Source of the DNA: SW132 sp038150125
Lineage (GTDB): Bacteria > Bacteroidota > Rhodothermia > Balneolales > Balneolaceae
Assembly: GCF_038150125.1 (NCBI RefSeq)
Contig: NZ_JBBVMF010000014.1
Location: 102,241-166,240, forward strand
Direction of reading: 5' to 3'
DNA: 64,000 bases
In this document: positions 44,214 to 52,860 of the stretch, piece by piece
How positions within the stretch are numbered: the stretch's first letter is position 1
How the letters are laid out: every line of letters begins with the position of its first letter
Program-made: the position numbers and the translations under genes
Notes under the pieces: generated by a model
The model's database searches: none
What the model was told of the DNA's origin: nothing
Seen by the model: only the letters and a program-made list of their open reading frames with translations

Positions 44214-44217
44214 GAAT

Positions 44218-45144
44218 ATGCGGCATTCTGATCGTCTTTTGAATCTGATAACCTGCATCACTGCCTTTCTGTTCATCATGGGGTCGCTCTGGTTTCCGGT
44301 GGCAATTGATTCAGCTGCTTTGTGGATAGTTATATTATCCGTTGGCATTATTGGTATTCCCCATGGTGCCATTGACCATATTATGGCGGCTGAACTTTAT
44401 GATCTGAATCAAACTCTAAAAGATCACCTGCTTTTTTATGCAAGCTATCTGCTTATAATGATTGTTGTAGGAGCACTCTGGATTCTGTTTCCAGAGGCCG
44501 GAATGGCTCTTTTCCTGATTATTTCAGTTTACCACTTTGGTCAGGCAGATATGGAAGATTTTCTGGACCGGAGGGAACCACTCAGCCGAGTTTTTTATAT
44601 CAATCGGGGGCTATTGATTATTGGTCTGATTATTTTTTCTGATCCCCTTACAACCTATCCCATAATGGCTGATGCCATGCAAATTGATACAGTTATTTTT
44701 TCTGAACTGATGCCTTCAGCCAACTCTTCCCTTCTTGTAATTATGGGTATCTACTTTTTTATATCGGTATGGGCACTCGTTTTGGGCCGCATCAAAAATG
44801 CCGTTAAATTTGTGGTAGACAGTTTTCTGCTAATACTTTTTTTGCTGATCACAGGACCTCTCATTGGATTTGCCATATATTTTGCTCTTTGGCATTCGGC
44901 CGGTCACATTAAAGAGATGCGGGAATTTTTTGAAATGCGGGGGAAGTCTTTGTCCGTTAGCCGTTTCTACAAAAAGGCAATTCCTTTCACAATTATTTCT
45001 ATAGTCGGGCTAGCCATGCTGCTGCTTATCAATGTGCAGTTTAATTTAGAAAATCAGTTTCTCTCTCTGATGTTTATTCTTATAAGTGTCTTAACGCTGC
45101 CACACATGCTTATCGTCGAAAAAATGTACGATGAAAAAGCGTGA
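44218..45144 (+). CDS. blh: Brp/Blh-type beta-carotene 15,15'-dioxygenase
   Basis: 308 residues with about eight hydrophobic helices. Family signatures include VGIIGIPHGAIDHIMA (about 42-57; His ligands), a VYHFGQADMED (about 103-113) and ALWHSAGHIKEMREF (about 223-237), which supply the iron-binding His residues. Cleaves beta-carotene into two retinal molecules. Retinal production nearly always serves a microbial rhodopsin, but none is in this window, so it must be elsewhere. It follows crtY by 4 bases. Confidence 0.93.
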   Translation: MRHSDRLLNLITCITAFLFIMGSLWFPVAIDSAALWIVILSVGIIGIPHGAIDHIMAAELYDLNQTLKDHLLFYASYLLIMIVVGALWILFPEAGMALFLIISVYHFGQADMEDFLDRREPLSRVFYINRGLLIIGLIIFSDPLTTYPIMADAMQIDTVIFSELMPSANSSLLVIMGIYFFISVWALVLGRIKNAVKFVVDSFLLILFLLITGPLIGFAIYFALWHSAGHIKEMREFFEMRGKSLSVSRFYKKAIPFTIISIVGLAMLLLINVQFNLENQFLSLMFILISVLTLPHMLIVEKMYDEKA

Positions 45145-45162
45145 TTATTTCCTGAATTTAAA

Positions 45163-46173
45163 TCAATTCTGCATTTTCAGGTTATAGACAACTTTTGGAA
45201 GGATTGAAAGCTTTTCGGCAGAATTCAGATAGGCACGCTGATCAAACACATTGTATTGGTTCTCTTCAATTTTATCGAGTATTCGGCTGTAATTTTCTCT
45301 TGCCAGCAGGACCGGAAGCCTGCTATCCTGGTCCAGCATTGAAATACCTTTATCCGCTTCAGAATAGTACCGGCGGGCTCTTTCAATCTGGAAACTCATG
45401 AACTCACGAAACTCAGTCGTGTTTTCCATATTTAGTAATGACTGATGCCGTATGCCGTAATTTTGAAGTTCATCAGCTGGCAGATAAATACGATCTCTGC
45501 GAAGATCTTCGCCCACATCACGCAGAATGTTAGTCAGCTGCATGGCAATGCCAAGATCTACGGCATAATCAAGGGCTTTTTTATCTGTATAACCGAACAC
45601 CTCGCTCGTCATCAACCCAACAACAGATGCCACTTTATAGGAATAGTCGTACAATTCATTAAATGTATTGTAGCGGGTTTTTTGAAGATCCATCTTCACG
45701 CCTTCAAGAAGGAGAAGCGGAAGCTCAAGGGAAATATCGTATCGTTTAAGTGTATCGGAAAATGCAACAAGAATAGGGTCATTTTGCATAACCCCCCTGT
45801 AACTATCAATAAGATTGGTTTTAAATGAATCAAGACGCTCGTAAATCTCAAGATGACTGATTTCATTATTGTCAATGAGGTCCTCAGCTTCATCCACCAA
45901 ATCGTCCAAATAACGGCAGAGCCCATAAATAGCAAAAATACTGCGTTGTTTATGATTTGGTAAAAATCGCGTTGCCATGTAAAACGTCTTGGCATGAGTT
46001 CGTGTAATCGACCTGCAATGCGAATATGCCGATTGGAGTATATCATTATCCAATTCAGTAATAACACCTTTATGAAAATTGGTTTTTTCATAAATGGGCC
46101 TGAACAATGACATTGGTAGACGTAATAGATTATTCATTTTACGTGAGTGGCTAACTGATTGGGGGCTTTGCAT
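45163..46173 (-). CDS. crtB: Phytoene synthase
   Basis: 336 residues of the squalene/phytoene synthase family. First Asp-rich motif YLDDLVDEAED (about 87-97), active-site Arg/Tyr segments, 'VASVVGLMTSEVFG', and second Asp-rich motif LTNILRDVGEDLRRDRIYLP (about 212-231). Condenses two geranylgeranyl diphosphates to phytoene, the entry to carotenoids. It converges with crtY-blh, ending 18 bases from blh. The phytoene desaturase CrtI is not in the window. Its N-terminus may start at the second Met (MNNLLRLPM), since the first dozen residues are atypical. Confidence 0.92.
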   Translation of the reverse strand: MQSPQSVSHSRKMNNLLRLPMSLFRPIYEKTNFHKGVITELDNDILQSAYSHCRSITRTHAKTFYMATRFLPNHKQRSIFAIYGLCRYLDDLVDEAEDLIDNNEISHLEIYERLDSFKTNLIDSYRGVMQNDPILVAFSDTLKRYDISLELPLLLLEGVKMDLQKTRYNTFNELYDYSYKVASVVGLMTSEVFGYTDKKALDYAVDLGIAMQLTNILRDVGEDLRRDRIYLPADELQNYGIRHQSLLNMENTTEFREFMSFQIERARRYYSEADKGISMLDQDSRLPVLLARENYSRILDKIEENQYNVFDQRAYLNSAEKLSILPKVVYNLKMQN

Positions 46174-46289
46174 TCAAATTTCTACATTTAGAATGTTTTG
46201 AAATAACTCTTTCGTTCCAGAATTAGCAATTAAAGTATTTATCTTGTAATAATTTCATTATTTTTGTCAAACTAATGAACTAACTATCT

Positions 46290-46311
46290 GATTTACGTTA
46301 TCATCGTAATC
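46290..46311. promoter_or_regulatory. Imperfect palindrome in the crtB-lacI divergent region (possible operator)
   Basis: GATTTACG (46290-46297) and CGTAATC (46305-46311) form an imperfect inverted repeat around TTATCAT, within 30 bases of the LacI-type start and between divergent genes. Autoregulatory operators often sit here. The sequence is not a classic LacI/PurR operator, so the call is tentative. Confidence 0.25.
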
Positions 46312-46337
46312 AATTCTCCTTAAGATCCTTCAGCTAC

Positions 46338-47357
46338 ATGTCACGTCAAAAAAAAATAACTATATATCAGGTTGCACAGCAGGCAGGTGTAGCCATTTCC
46401 ACAGTTTCTCGTGTACTTAATAACTCTCCCAACGTTTCGCAAGCCACTAAGGATAAAGTTAATGAAGCTATCAAAAATCTAAACTTTCGTCCTCAGGTTA
46501 GTGCGCGTAACCTTGCCAGCCGCAAGCCACAGATGCTGGCTATTGCCGTCCCCTCGTTCACTACTCCTTATTACACAGAAGTTCTGAAGGGAGTAAAAGA
46601 TGAAATTGATGATTTGGACCTGGACATTGTTATCTACAATACCGGATCAAAAAATCCAGAAGAAGGTGTCGAAAACTTTTTTAACCGGGGTACTGCAGAC
46701 ACCATTATTACAATTAGTATAGATATCACCGATACAGTACACGAACAGCTTCAGTCCTCAGAAATTCCTATCGTATTGATTGGCAGCTCGCATCCCATGT
46801 ACAACTACTTTGAGCTTAACAACAGAAAGGGTGGCTTCATGGCGGGTGAACACGTTGTAAAGCAAGGATTTAAGTCTATGGGTATGATTCTTCCCGCCCT
46901 AAAGACAAAGGCATCTTTTCTGCGCCATCAGGGCTTTGTTGATGCTCTTCGGGAGTTCAAAATGCCGGTTGAGGATAAATTTTTTATACGTGGTGAGAGT
47001 ACAAAACACGCCGGATTTACAGAAGAAGCGGGGTTTGAGGCTATTTACGAATTTGATAAAATGGGCGAGTTTCCTGAAGTAATTTTTTGTGCAAACGACA
47101 CTCTTGCCATTGGTGCTTACCACGCAATCAGTAAACTTGGATTGAGCATTCCCGATGATATCGCCCTTATGGGTTACGACAATATCAAATTCACTAAATA
47201 CCTCGATCTCACAACAGTTGACCAAAAGATGTATAGTGTTGGTGTTGAGGCAACAAAGCGGCTGGCACAGATTATCCGGAGTGATGACAGCCATAAAGTT
47301 CAGAAAACGATTGATCCCGTTTTAATCCCACGAGGTTCAACCAAGCGTAATTCATGA
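46338..47357 (+). CDS. LacI-family transcriptional regulator
   Basis: 339 residues. N-terminal helix-turn-helix plus hinge: TIYQVAQQAGVAISTVSRVLNNSPNVSQATKDKVNEAIKNLNFRPQVSARNLA (about 8-60). A periplasmic-binding-protein-like ligand domain follows (LAIAVPSFTTPYYTEVLKGVKDEIDDL; IFCANDTLAIGAYHAISKLGLSIPDDIALMGYDNI). The ligand may be a sugar, nucleoside or purine. The stop overlaps the purC start by 4 bases, so it is translationally coupled to a purine gene, and PurR-like control is conceivable. The carotenoid gene crtB is divergent. Confidence 0.92.
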   Translation: MSRQKKITIYQVAQQAGVAISTVSRVLNNSPNVSQATKDKVNEAIKNLNFRPQVSARNLASRKPQMLAIAVPSFTTPYYTEVLKGVKDEIDDLDLDIVIYNTGSKNPEEGVENFFNRGTADTIITISIDITDTVHEQLQSSEIPIVLIGSSHPMYNYFELNNRKGGFMAGEHVVKQGFKSMGMILPALKTKASFLRHQGFVDALREFKMPVEDKFFIRGESTKHAGFTEEAGFEAIYEFDKMGEFPEVIFCANDTLAIGAYHAISKLGLSIPDDIALMGYDNIKFTKYLDLTTVDQKMYSVGVEATKRLAQIIRSDDSHKVQKTIDPVLIPRGSTKRNS

Positions 47358-48316
47358 TTTCAGAGAACGAAAAGCAACACCATCTTGACAACTGCATTTA
47401 TAAAACAAGTTGCAAAGGATTTGATGAACCCTATCAAGGAAAAGTCCGCGATGTTTATGCACTGAATGAAAAAATGTTGGGGATTGTGGTCACCGACAGG
47501 ATCAGTGCCTTCGATCATGTGATGAAAGAAGCAATTCCATTTAAGGGGCAGATACTCAATCTTCTATCCAAATTTCAGTTCAATGCTGTATCGGATATTC
47601 TGCCCAACCACGTGATTGATGTACCCCATCAAAACGTAATGATTGCAAAAAAGTGTGACCCCATACCTGTGGAGGTTGTCATCAGGGGATATTTGACAGG
47701 CCACGCCTGGCGGGAATATAAAGCAGGAAAACGCTCGCTTTGCGGGGCAAGCTTACCCGCCGGGATGAAAGAGCACCAGGAATTTCCGGAGCCGATCATC
47801 ACTCCTGCCACTAAAGCAAAAGAGGGTCATGATGAAGACATATCTCCGCAGGAGATTATTAAAAAAGGGATAGTAGATGAATCTCTTTGGAAGGACATAG
47901 AATCGAAGGCATTTACACTTTTTGAACGGGGAACTGAAATAGCCAATAAGCAGGGATTGCTTCTTGTGGATACGAAATATGAGTTTGGCTTGTATAACGA
48001 TGAGCTAACACTTATCGATGAGGTGCATACCACGGATTCGTCACGTTACTTTTATAAAGAAGGATATGAGGGGCGTCTTGAAGCCGGAGAATCTCAGAAA
48101 CAACTCTCAAAAGAATTTCTCAGGGAATGGCTTATGGAGAAAGGATTTAAGGGTGACGAAGGACAAACTCCACCAACTCTGCCCGATTCCTTTCGCTGGA
48201 GCGTTTATAAGCGATACAAAGAGCTGTATGAGGTTTTAACGGGTCAGCAATTTCATCCTGTAAGTACTGTTGACTTTAATGATGAATTATCGCACATTTT
48301 TAGTAGATATAAATAA
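47354..48316 (+). CDS. purC: Phosphoribosylaminoimidazole-succinocarboxamide synthase
   Basis: SAICAR synthase of de novo purine synthesis: joins aspartate to CAIR with ATP. 320 residues, matching the longer eukaryote-like/plant-type PurC rather than the 237-residue enterobacterial form. Visible motifs are YQGKVRDVYAL (about 27-37), VVTDRISAFDHV (about 46-57), CDPIPVEVVIRGYLTGHAWREY (about 95-116), ITPATKAKEGHDEDIS (about 149-164) and LIDEVHTTDSSRYF (about 221-234). ATGA overlap with the LacI-type gene upstream. Confidence 0.96.
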   Translation: MISENEKQHHLDNCIYKTSCKGFDEPYQGKVRDVYALNEKMLGIVVTDRISAFDHVMKEAIPFKGQILNLLSKFQFNAVSDILPNHVIDVPHQNVMIAKKCDPIPVEVVIRGYLTGHAWREYKAGKRSLCGASLPAGMKEHQEFPEPIITPATKAKEGHDEDISPQEIIKKGIVDESLWKDIESKAFTLFERGTEIANKQGLLLVDTKYEFGLYNDELTLIDEVHTTDSSRYFYKEGYEGRLEAGESQKQLSKEFLREWLMEKGFKGDEGQTPPTLPDSFRWSVYKRYKELYEVLTGQQFHPVSTVDFNDELSHIFSRYK

Positions 48317-48402
48317 AAAATCCCTCCCGGTCAAAGGAAGGATCTTACTGTGTTCTCAAATACATTTTTTAGAGTTTCCGATCCATCAATCGGAACATCT
48401 TA
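48315..48402. repeat. Direct repeat unit A after purC
   Basis: First copy of an ~85-bp unit that recurs at 48460-48550. It starts within a CCCTCCCGGTCAAAGGAAG segment, contains GATCTTACTGTGTTCTCAAA, and ends with the small hairpin TCCGAT-CCATCA-ATCGGA. It overlaps the purC stop region and could affect the mRNA end. Confidence 0.7.
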
Positions 48403-48459
48403 CTATTCATGATATTTTTCATGATCCACGAAATAAATGGGTTTGTTTAACCTAATTTG

Positions 48460-48550
48460 AAAAAACCCCTCCCGATCAAGGGAGAGATCTTACTGTGTTC
48501 TCAAATGCACTTTCTCAAGTGCAGTTATCCGATCCATCAATCGGATATTC
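48460..48550. repeat. Direct repeat unit B
   Basis: Second copy. It contains the same GATCTTACTGTGTTCTCAAA core and an identical TCCGATCCATCAATCGGA hairpin, plus a CTCCCGATCAAGGGAG hairpin and an additional GCACTT-TCTC-AAGTGC hairpin replacing the AT-rich middle of unit A. Paired changes in the stems suggest the structures are conserved rather than just the sequence. Confidence 0.7.
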
Positions 48551-48890
48551 TTCCAATACTATTCCTGTTAAAAAATCTTGTCGGCAGGAATTCGGACAAA
48601 CCTTATTGTTGAAGCCTTTCAACTGTATATGGTCTTTCATCCCTACGTATTTATACTTACAAGCTCCATGCCAAATTCTGTTACCAGAAAAATATTATCT
48701 AAAGTATTTACCTAATACTTATCGTCAGCATATACAGATTCCTTTAGCTATTAATTGATTTGTTCCTTTAAAAGCTATTTGAAGCCTTTTTATTTTCAAA
48801 GACCATTATCTAAGCCATTAAAAAACTTTCTATACTTTTCTCTTTCTTCCCTTTTTGAGTAGCAGTGACGAAAACGTATCCTAAAACGTA

Positions 48891-49105
48891 GACGGAAAAA
48901 TGATCTGCAGTAGATCAATATTTTCCTCTGACTTCAATTATATTAAATATTTTTTAGCAAGATCAGATCAGAATAGAAGTTTTCCGCTGGCAGAGATTGC
49001 TCAAGAGAATCTCTCTGGGAAGAGGGTGTCCATCGGATTTTACCTGGATCTGATAAACATTCCCTGGTTCACCCTATTAAAAAAGGGAATCTTTCCTTTT
49101 TGATT
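48891..49105. ncRNA. Candidate structured RNA in the purC-SDR intergenic region
   Basis: Several stems nest without conflict. A hairpin at 48894-48926 has a TGATCT/AGATCA stem extended by GGAAAA/TTTTCC. A long-range stem pairs 48962-48971 with 49044-49054 (one bulge). Inside it, 48984-48990 pairs with 49030-49036 (one mismatch), and a hairpin 48992-48998 pairs with 49008-49014 (AGAGATT/AATCTCT). A terminator-like A/T-flanked stem lies near 49078-49102. The strand is unclear because the last stem has T-runs both ways. No known RNA family was recognised. Confidence 0.3.
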
Positions 49106-49216
49106 TAATAAACGAACTCAGGTTGCAAGGTTAGAGGAATATCGAGGCTTCAATTTGGCGGACCTTATATCCGATTTTTAACATTCCATCGACGCCTGGA
49201 TGCTTTCTTTAAAAAG

Positions 49217-49936
49217 CTACATAGGTGCAACACGACCATGCTGAGGCTGAATTGTAATTTCTTCCACAAGAGTTCGGGGAGAAAGCTGAGTCATCTGAAC
49301 AATAAGTGCAGAAACATCCGATGGATTAATCAGCTTTTGAGGACTCATTTCAGATTCATCCCATGAAGGTGAATGCGTCTGGCCAAGATTAATGGCGGTC
49401 ACGCCAATATCTGTACTTTTGAGTTCATCACGCAGAGACCGGGTATAACCAAGGAGTGCATGTTTTGCAGATGAGTACGCTCCGCTTTCGCCAAGCCCCT
49501 GGAGAGCTCCAACAGAACAAATATTCAGAATCAGACTTCTGTCAAATTTTCTCAGGTCTGGTAAAAACCGATTAATGACGTTCACCGCCGTAAACAGGTT
49601 TAAATCAATCTGCTCCTGATATTCCGTGGCAGATGTTTCTGTCACTTTCTTGTAAAGATAGCTGCCGGCGTTATTTACAATAATTCCCGGGATGGGTATT
49701 TCATCCGGGATCTGAAGAGCATCAAGCTGAACTTCATCTGTTGCATCGCAGGAAAGAAAAGCAACATGGGTTGCTCCCGCTTTTTCACAAAGGTATTTCG
49801 TTTCCCGGAGTTTATCCTCGCTTCTGGCAAGAAGCAAAAGTGGACGATTAGTTGTTGCGGCAAAGGTGATAGCAATGCTCCGCCCGATTCCCTGGCTGGC
49901 GCCGGTTATCAGAACAGATGAATCTTTGTAAATCAT
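49217..49936 (-). CDS. Short-chain dehydrogenase/reductase
   Basis: 239 residues starting at the ATG at 49936 (MIYKDSSVLITGASQGIG), which overlaps the queE stop. An upstream in-frame start would lie inside queE. Classical SDR motifs: TGASQGIG (about 10-17), NNAG (about 91-94), catalytic Ser in LNICSVGALQG, and YSSAK (Tyr/Lys, about 155-159). NADPH preference is plausible from the Arg after the Gly motif and 'LLARSEDKL'. The substrate is unknown. Coupling to queE is positional and may simply reflect operon packing. Confidence 0.88.
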   Translation of the reverse strand: MIYKDSSVLITGASQGIGRSIAITFAATTNRPLLLLARSEDKLRETKYLCEKAGATHVAFLSCDATDEVQLDALQIPDEIPIPGIIVNNAGSYLYKKVTETSATEYQEQIDLNLFTAVNVINRFLPDLRKFDRSLILNICSVGALQGLGESGAYSSAKHALLGYTRSLRDELKSTDIGVTAINLGQTHSPSWDESEMSPQKLINPSDVSALIVQMTQLSPRTLVEEITIQPQHGRVAPM

Positions 49937-50589
49937 CAGGGTACATCTATAAATTTGTGAGTCTGCAGGCTTATTCCCCACTCGGGGTTTTGTTTAACAT
50001 AGTCTACAATCAATTTTATAGATGATGGCGTTTCCCATTCCGGCTGTAAAAGCAATCGCGTGGTTGACGGACATTTTTTTGCATTCTCTTCTGCCCACTG
50101 AATGTCTTTATTTTTCAGGACTACCACTTTCAGTTCATCCACGTAGGGAAAATTTTCATCTAAAGGCTTTTTGAACCGTTTAGGCGAAAGCGTTACCCAG
50201 TCGAGCTGACCCGACAACGGTGATGAACCACTCGTTTCGATGTGGACATCCAGACCTTCCTGTTTCAGACGAACTGAGAGGGCCTCAAGATTGTGAAGCA
50301 AGGGTTCACCCCCTGTTATCACTGCGAACTCCGCACCGCTGTTAACGGCACGCTGAACAATGTCTCCGGTTCGGGTATCAGGATGCTTTTCCTCATCCCA
50401 GCTCTCTTTTACATCGCACCACCAGCAGTTGACATCGCAACCTGCCGTTCTGATAAAATAAGCAGGTCGTCCGGTATGAGCACCCTCGCCCTGAATAGTG
50501 TAAAAATCTTCCACCAGCGGATATTTAACATCATTTAAACGCTGAATATCTGTTTCTGTCTGCGCTGCTTTTTGTTCAATTTTATACAT
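49936..50589 (-). CDS. queE: 7-carboxy-7-deazaguanine synthase
   Basis: Radical SAM enzyme that contracts 6-carboxytetrahydropterin to CDG in queuosine/7-deazaguanine synthesis. 217 residues with the CX3CX2C cluster motif in AGCDVNCWWCD (about 49-59), the entry segment VEDFYTIQGEGAHTGRPAYFIR, and EFAVITGGEPLLH (about 90-102). It starts inside the last 8 bases of queD and ends in an ATGA-type overlap with the SDR gene. QueC is not in the window. Confidence 0.94.
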   Translation of the reverse strand: MYKIEQKAAQTETDIQRLNDVKYPLVEDFYTIQGEGAHTGRPAYFIRTAGCDVNCWWCDVKESWDEEKHPDTRTGDIVQRAVNSGAEFAVITGGEPLLHNLEALSVRLKQEGLDVHIETSGSSPLSGQLDWVTLSPKRFKKPLDENFPYVDELKVVVLKNKDIQWAEENAKKCPSTTRLLLQPEWETPSSIKLIVDYVKQNPEWGISLQTHKFIDVP

Positions 50590-50971
50590 CGTCGTCCGTG
50601 TATTCTACCCAGCTTGTTTCTGTTTCCCAAACCGTAACAACCAGGGATATACCGTCAGGTATTCGTCGTTTAGTTTCTTTATGAATGTACTCTGCAATTC
50701 GTTCTGCCGTCGTGGCCACAGGAAGCTCATCATTTAAAACAGAGTGATCAAGCCCCCCTTTTTTTGAATCTGATGCGGCCCATTTAAGCTCTTTAAAATC
50801 GCACACCATGTCAGGTGAGTCGAGATATTGAGAGGGGTTCAGCTTATGAGATTTCGCTTTGATGTGTACTTTATAGGTGTGGCCATGCATACGCCCGCAT
50901 TTACCATTATATCCTTCGATAAAGTGGGCTGCATCAAACTTAAATTCTGTATTTAGTATCCAAGTAGGCAT
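50582..50971 (-). CDS. queD: 6-carboxy-5,6,7,8-tetrahydropterin synthase
   Basis: 129 residues of the PTPS fold. FKFDAAHFIEGYNGKCGRMHGHTYKVHI (about 9-36) carries the zinc-binding His residues and the catalytic Cys of GKCGRMHGH. The Asp/His of LDHSVLND (about 74-81) and the Glu in TVWETETSW (about 113-121) complete the site. Converts dihydroneopterin triphosphate to CPH4, the QueE substrate, and overlaps queE by 8 bases. Confidence 0.94.
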   Translation of the reverse strand: MPTWILNTEFKFDAAHFIEGYNGKCGRMHGHTYKVHIKAKSHKLNPSQYLDSPDMVCDFKELKWAASDSKKGGLDHSVLNDELPVATTAERIAEYIHKETKRRIPDGISLVVTVWETETSWVEYTDDDV

Positions 50972-51269
50972 AATAAAATTGTAAACTCAAAAAATGGAAC
51001 TCTTCTCAAACGATACAAGATCATTAGGATTGTCTGAGACACTTTTAAATTAGCCTTGTAAAATAACTATTTTAAGCGTGCGAATCACGTATCATTCACA
51101 GTTAGTTATCCGCTTAGAGTTTTGCAAATCGTGATATATCGGCAGATAGTAATCGATTGAAAAATTATACGACTATTTAGTAGTAAAGCTATCAACAGAT
51201 TCTTCAGCAAAGTCACTCGAAGACTTAAAACAATTCTTTAATCACTAAACAAAAGAATACGAGCGTGTA
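50972..51269. other. AT-rich gap between asnS and queD
   Basis: About 298 bases, very AT-rich, no open frame of note and no clear hairpin terminator. It presumably contains the promoter of queD-queE-SDR and the untranslated 3' end of asnS. Confidence 0.4.
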
Positions 51270-52766
51270 TCATGGGCGCAAACGTCCCAGCATTCGAGGA
51301 AACGGAATTGTCTCCCGCACGTGCGTTAACCCGCAAATCCATGATACAGTTCGCTCAAGTCCCAGGCCGTACCCGCTGTGAGGAACAGATCCGTATTTTC
51401 TAAGATCGAGATACCAATCGAATGCTTCTTTCGGTAAGTCGTGCGCTTCAATACGTTCAAGAAGCACATCAAGGCTATCTTCACGCTCGCTACCGCCAAT
51501 AATTTCGCCATACCCTTCCGGAGCCAGTACATCAAGGGCAAGTGCCAGCTTATCATCTTCGGGATCGCGCTTCATATAAAATGCTTTAACTGCAGCCGGA
51601 TACCTGTGAACCATCACGGGCGTATCGTATTGCATGGTTAGTATGGTTTCATCGCTTCCGCCAAAATCGTTGCCCCATTCAAAGTTGGCAGCAGATTCTT
51701 TCCAGACCGGAATATTCCTGAGATCCTCGTCAATTTGATCAATCCGGGAGTGAATCTCTTTTATTCGCTCGTCGATTTGAGCTTTTCGCCATTTCTTCGC
51801 TGAACCATGTTCTTTCTTAATCTCTTCTAGTTCCTGTTTGATCTCTTTCTTCTCAGACTCGCGATCCTTCTCCATCTGATCGAGCATGTCTGCAGTACTA
51901 TCACTTTTTAACTGTTCGACAGCCTCTGTATAAGAAATCTTTTTGAATGGCTCCGATGCTGCTTTCTTCAGGAATGACCTGTCTCGTTCAAGGATATCGA
52001 GCTCTGATTCATGCTTTTCGAGAACAGACTTAATAATGAACTTCAGCATTTTTTCAGCAAGCTCCATGTTCATATCAAGATCGTAGAACGCCATTTCAGG
52101 TTCAATCATCCAGAATTCGGTAAGATGGCGGCGGGTTTTACTTTTTTCTGCGCGAAACGTTGGACCAAATGTATACACTTTTCCGTGGGCCATCGCCATT
52201 GCTTCGGCATAAAGCTGACCGGATTGGGTCAGATACGCTTTCTCATCAAAATAGTCAGTTTCAAAAAGTGTAGTCGTTCCTTCCGCTGCATTCCCGGTAA
52301 AAATTGGGGCATCCATCTGGATAAATCCTTCCTCCTGGAAAAACTGATGAATAGAGAAGATAATCGTATTTCGAACCTGCATCGCTGCCCACTGGCGCTG
52401 ACTCCGGAGCCACAAATGCCTATTTTCCATCAGGAATTCTACACCGTGATCTTTAGGTGTGATCGGGTAATTCTCAGCCACCTGGTAAACTTTCAGGTCC
52501 GTGGCGTGAAGTTCATACCCGCCTACACTCCTCTCATCCTTTATTACCTTCCCTGTTATGGAGAGTGAGCTTTCCTGTTTGAGTGTTCCTGCAGCTTCAA
52601 ACACGTCTTCAGAGACCTCTTCTTCCGAAACAATACACTGGCAAAGTCCGGTGCCGTCACGGAGTTCAAGAAAATGCAATCCTTTGCTGCTTCGGCTGTT
52701 GTAAATCCAGCCTTTTAACGTTACAATCTCATCTTCGTGGTTAGAAAGCTTATTTATAGTCGTCAT
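51270..52766 (-). CDS. asnS: Asparagine--tRNA ligase
   Basis: Class IIb synthetase charging tRNA-Asn. 498 residues: N-terminal OB-fold anticodon-binding domain (VTLKGWIYNSRSSKGLHFLELRDGTG), catalytic core with FTGNAAEGTTTLFETDYFDEKAYLTQSGQLYAEAMAMAHGKVYTFGPTFRAEKSKTRRHLTEFWMIEPEMAF, and motif 3 GYGLGLERTVSWICGL near the end. A highly charged Lys/Glu coiled-coil insertion (about 288-345) sits inside the core, as seen in related AsnRS of this lineage. It is followed by AT-rich sequence only. Confidence 0.95.
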   Translation of the reverse strand: MTTINKLSNHEDEIVTLKGWIYNSRSSKGLHFLELRDGTGLCQCIVSEEEVSEDVFEAAGTLKQESSLSITGKVIKDERSVGGYELHATDLKVYQVAENYPITPKDHGVEFLMENRHLWLRSQRQWAAMQVRNTIIFSIHQFFQEEGFIQMDAPIFTGNAAEGTTTLFETDYFDEKAYLTQSGQLYAEAMAMAHGKVYTFGPTFRAEKSKTRRHLTEFWMIEPEMAFYDLDMNMELAEKMLKFIIKSVLEKHESELDILERDRSFLKKAASEPFKKISYTEAVEQLKSDSTADMLDQMEKDRESEKKEIKQELEEIKKEHGSAKKWRKAQIDERIKEIHSRIDQIDEDLRNIPVWKESAANFEWGNDFGGSDETILTMQYDTPVMVHRYPAAVKAFYMKRDPEDDKLALALDVLAPEGYGEIIGGSEREDSLDVLLERIEAHDLPKEAFDWYLDLRKYGSVPHSGYGLGLERTVSWICGLTHVRETIPFPRMLGRLRP

Positions 52767-52860
52767 GAAAAAATTGTTAAATGTCGGTCGTTAATTATTC
52801 GTTCTTTATTCGAGGATAAAGCGTTATTCCATCACCTCCGGCTGAGGATAGATCCCGGCC

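Noticed and set aside
46290..46311. Firm call of a PurR-type operator
   Set aside because: The palindrome is imperfect and does not match the known LacI/PurR ACGCAA..TTGCGT pattern, so it is kept only as a low-confidence site.
48315..48345. Resemblance of CTCCCGGTCAAAGGAAG to the 4.5S/SRP RNA apical loop
   Set aside because: Only a short stretch is similar. The characteristic flanking helix of SRP RNA is missing and the match repeats imperfectly in unit B.
49937..49981. Longer N-terminus for the SDR protein (MGNKPADSQIYRCTL...)
   Set aside because: Those codons lie inside queE in another frame. The SDR fold begins at MIYKDSSVLITGASQGIG with an ATGA overlap, which is the normal coupling arrangement.
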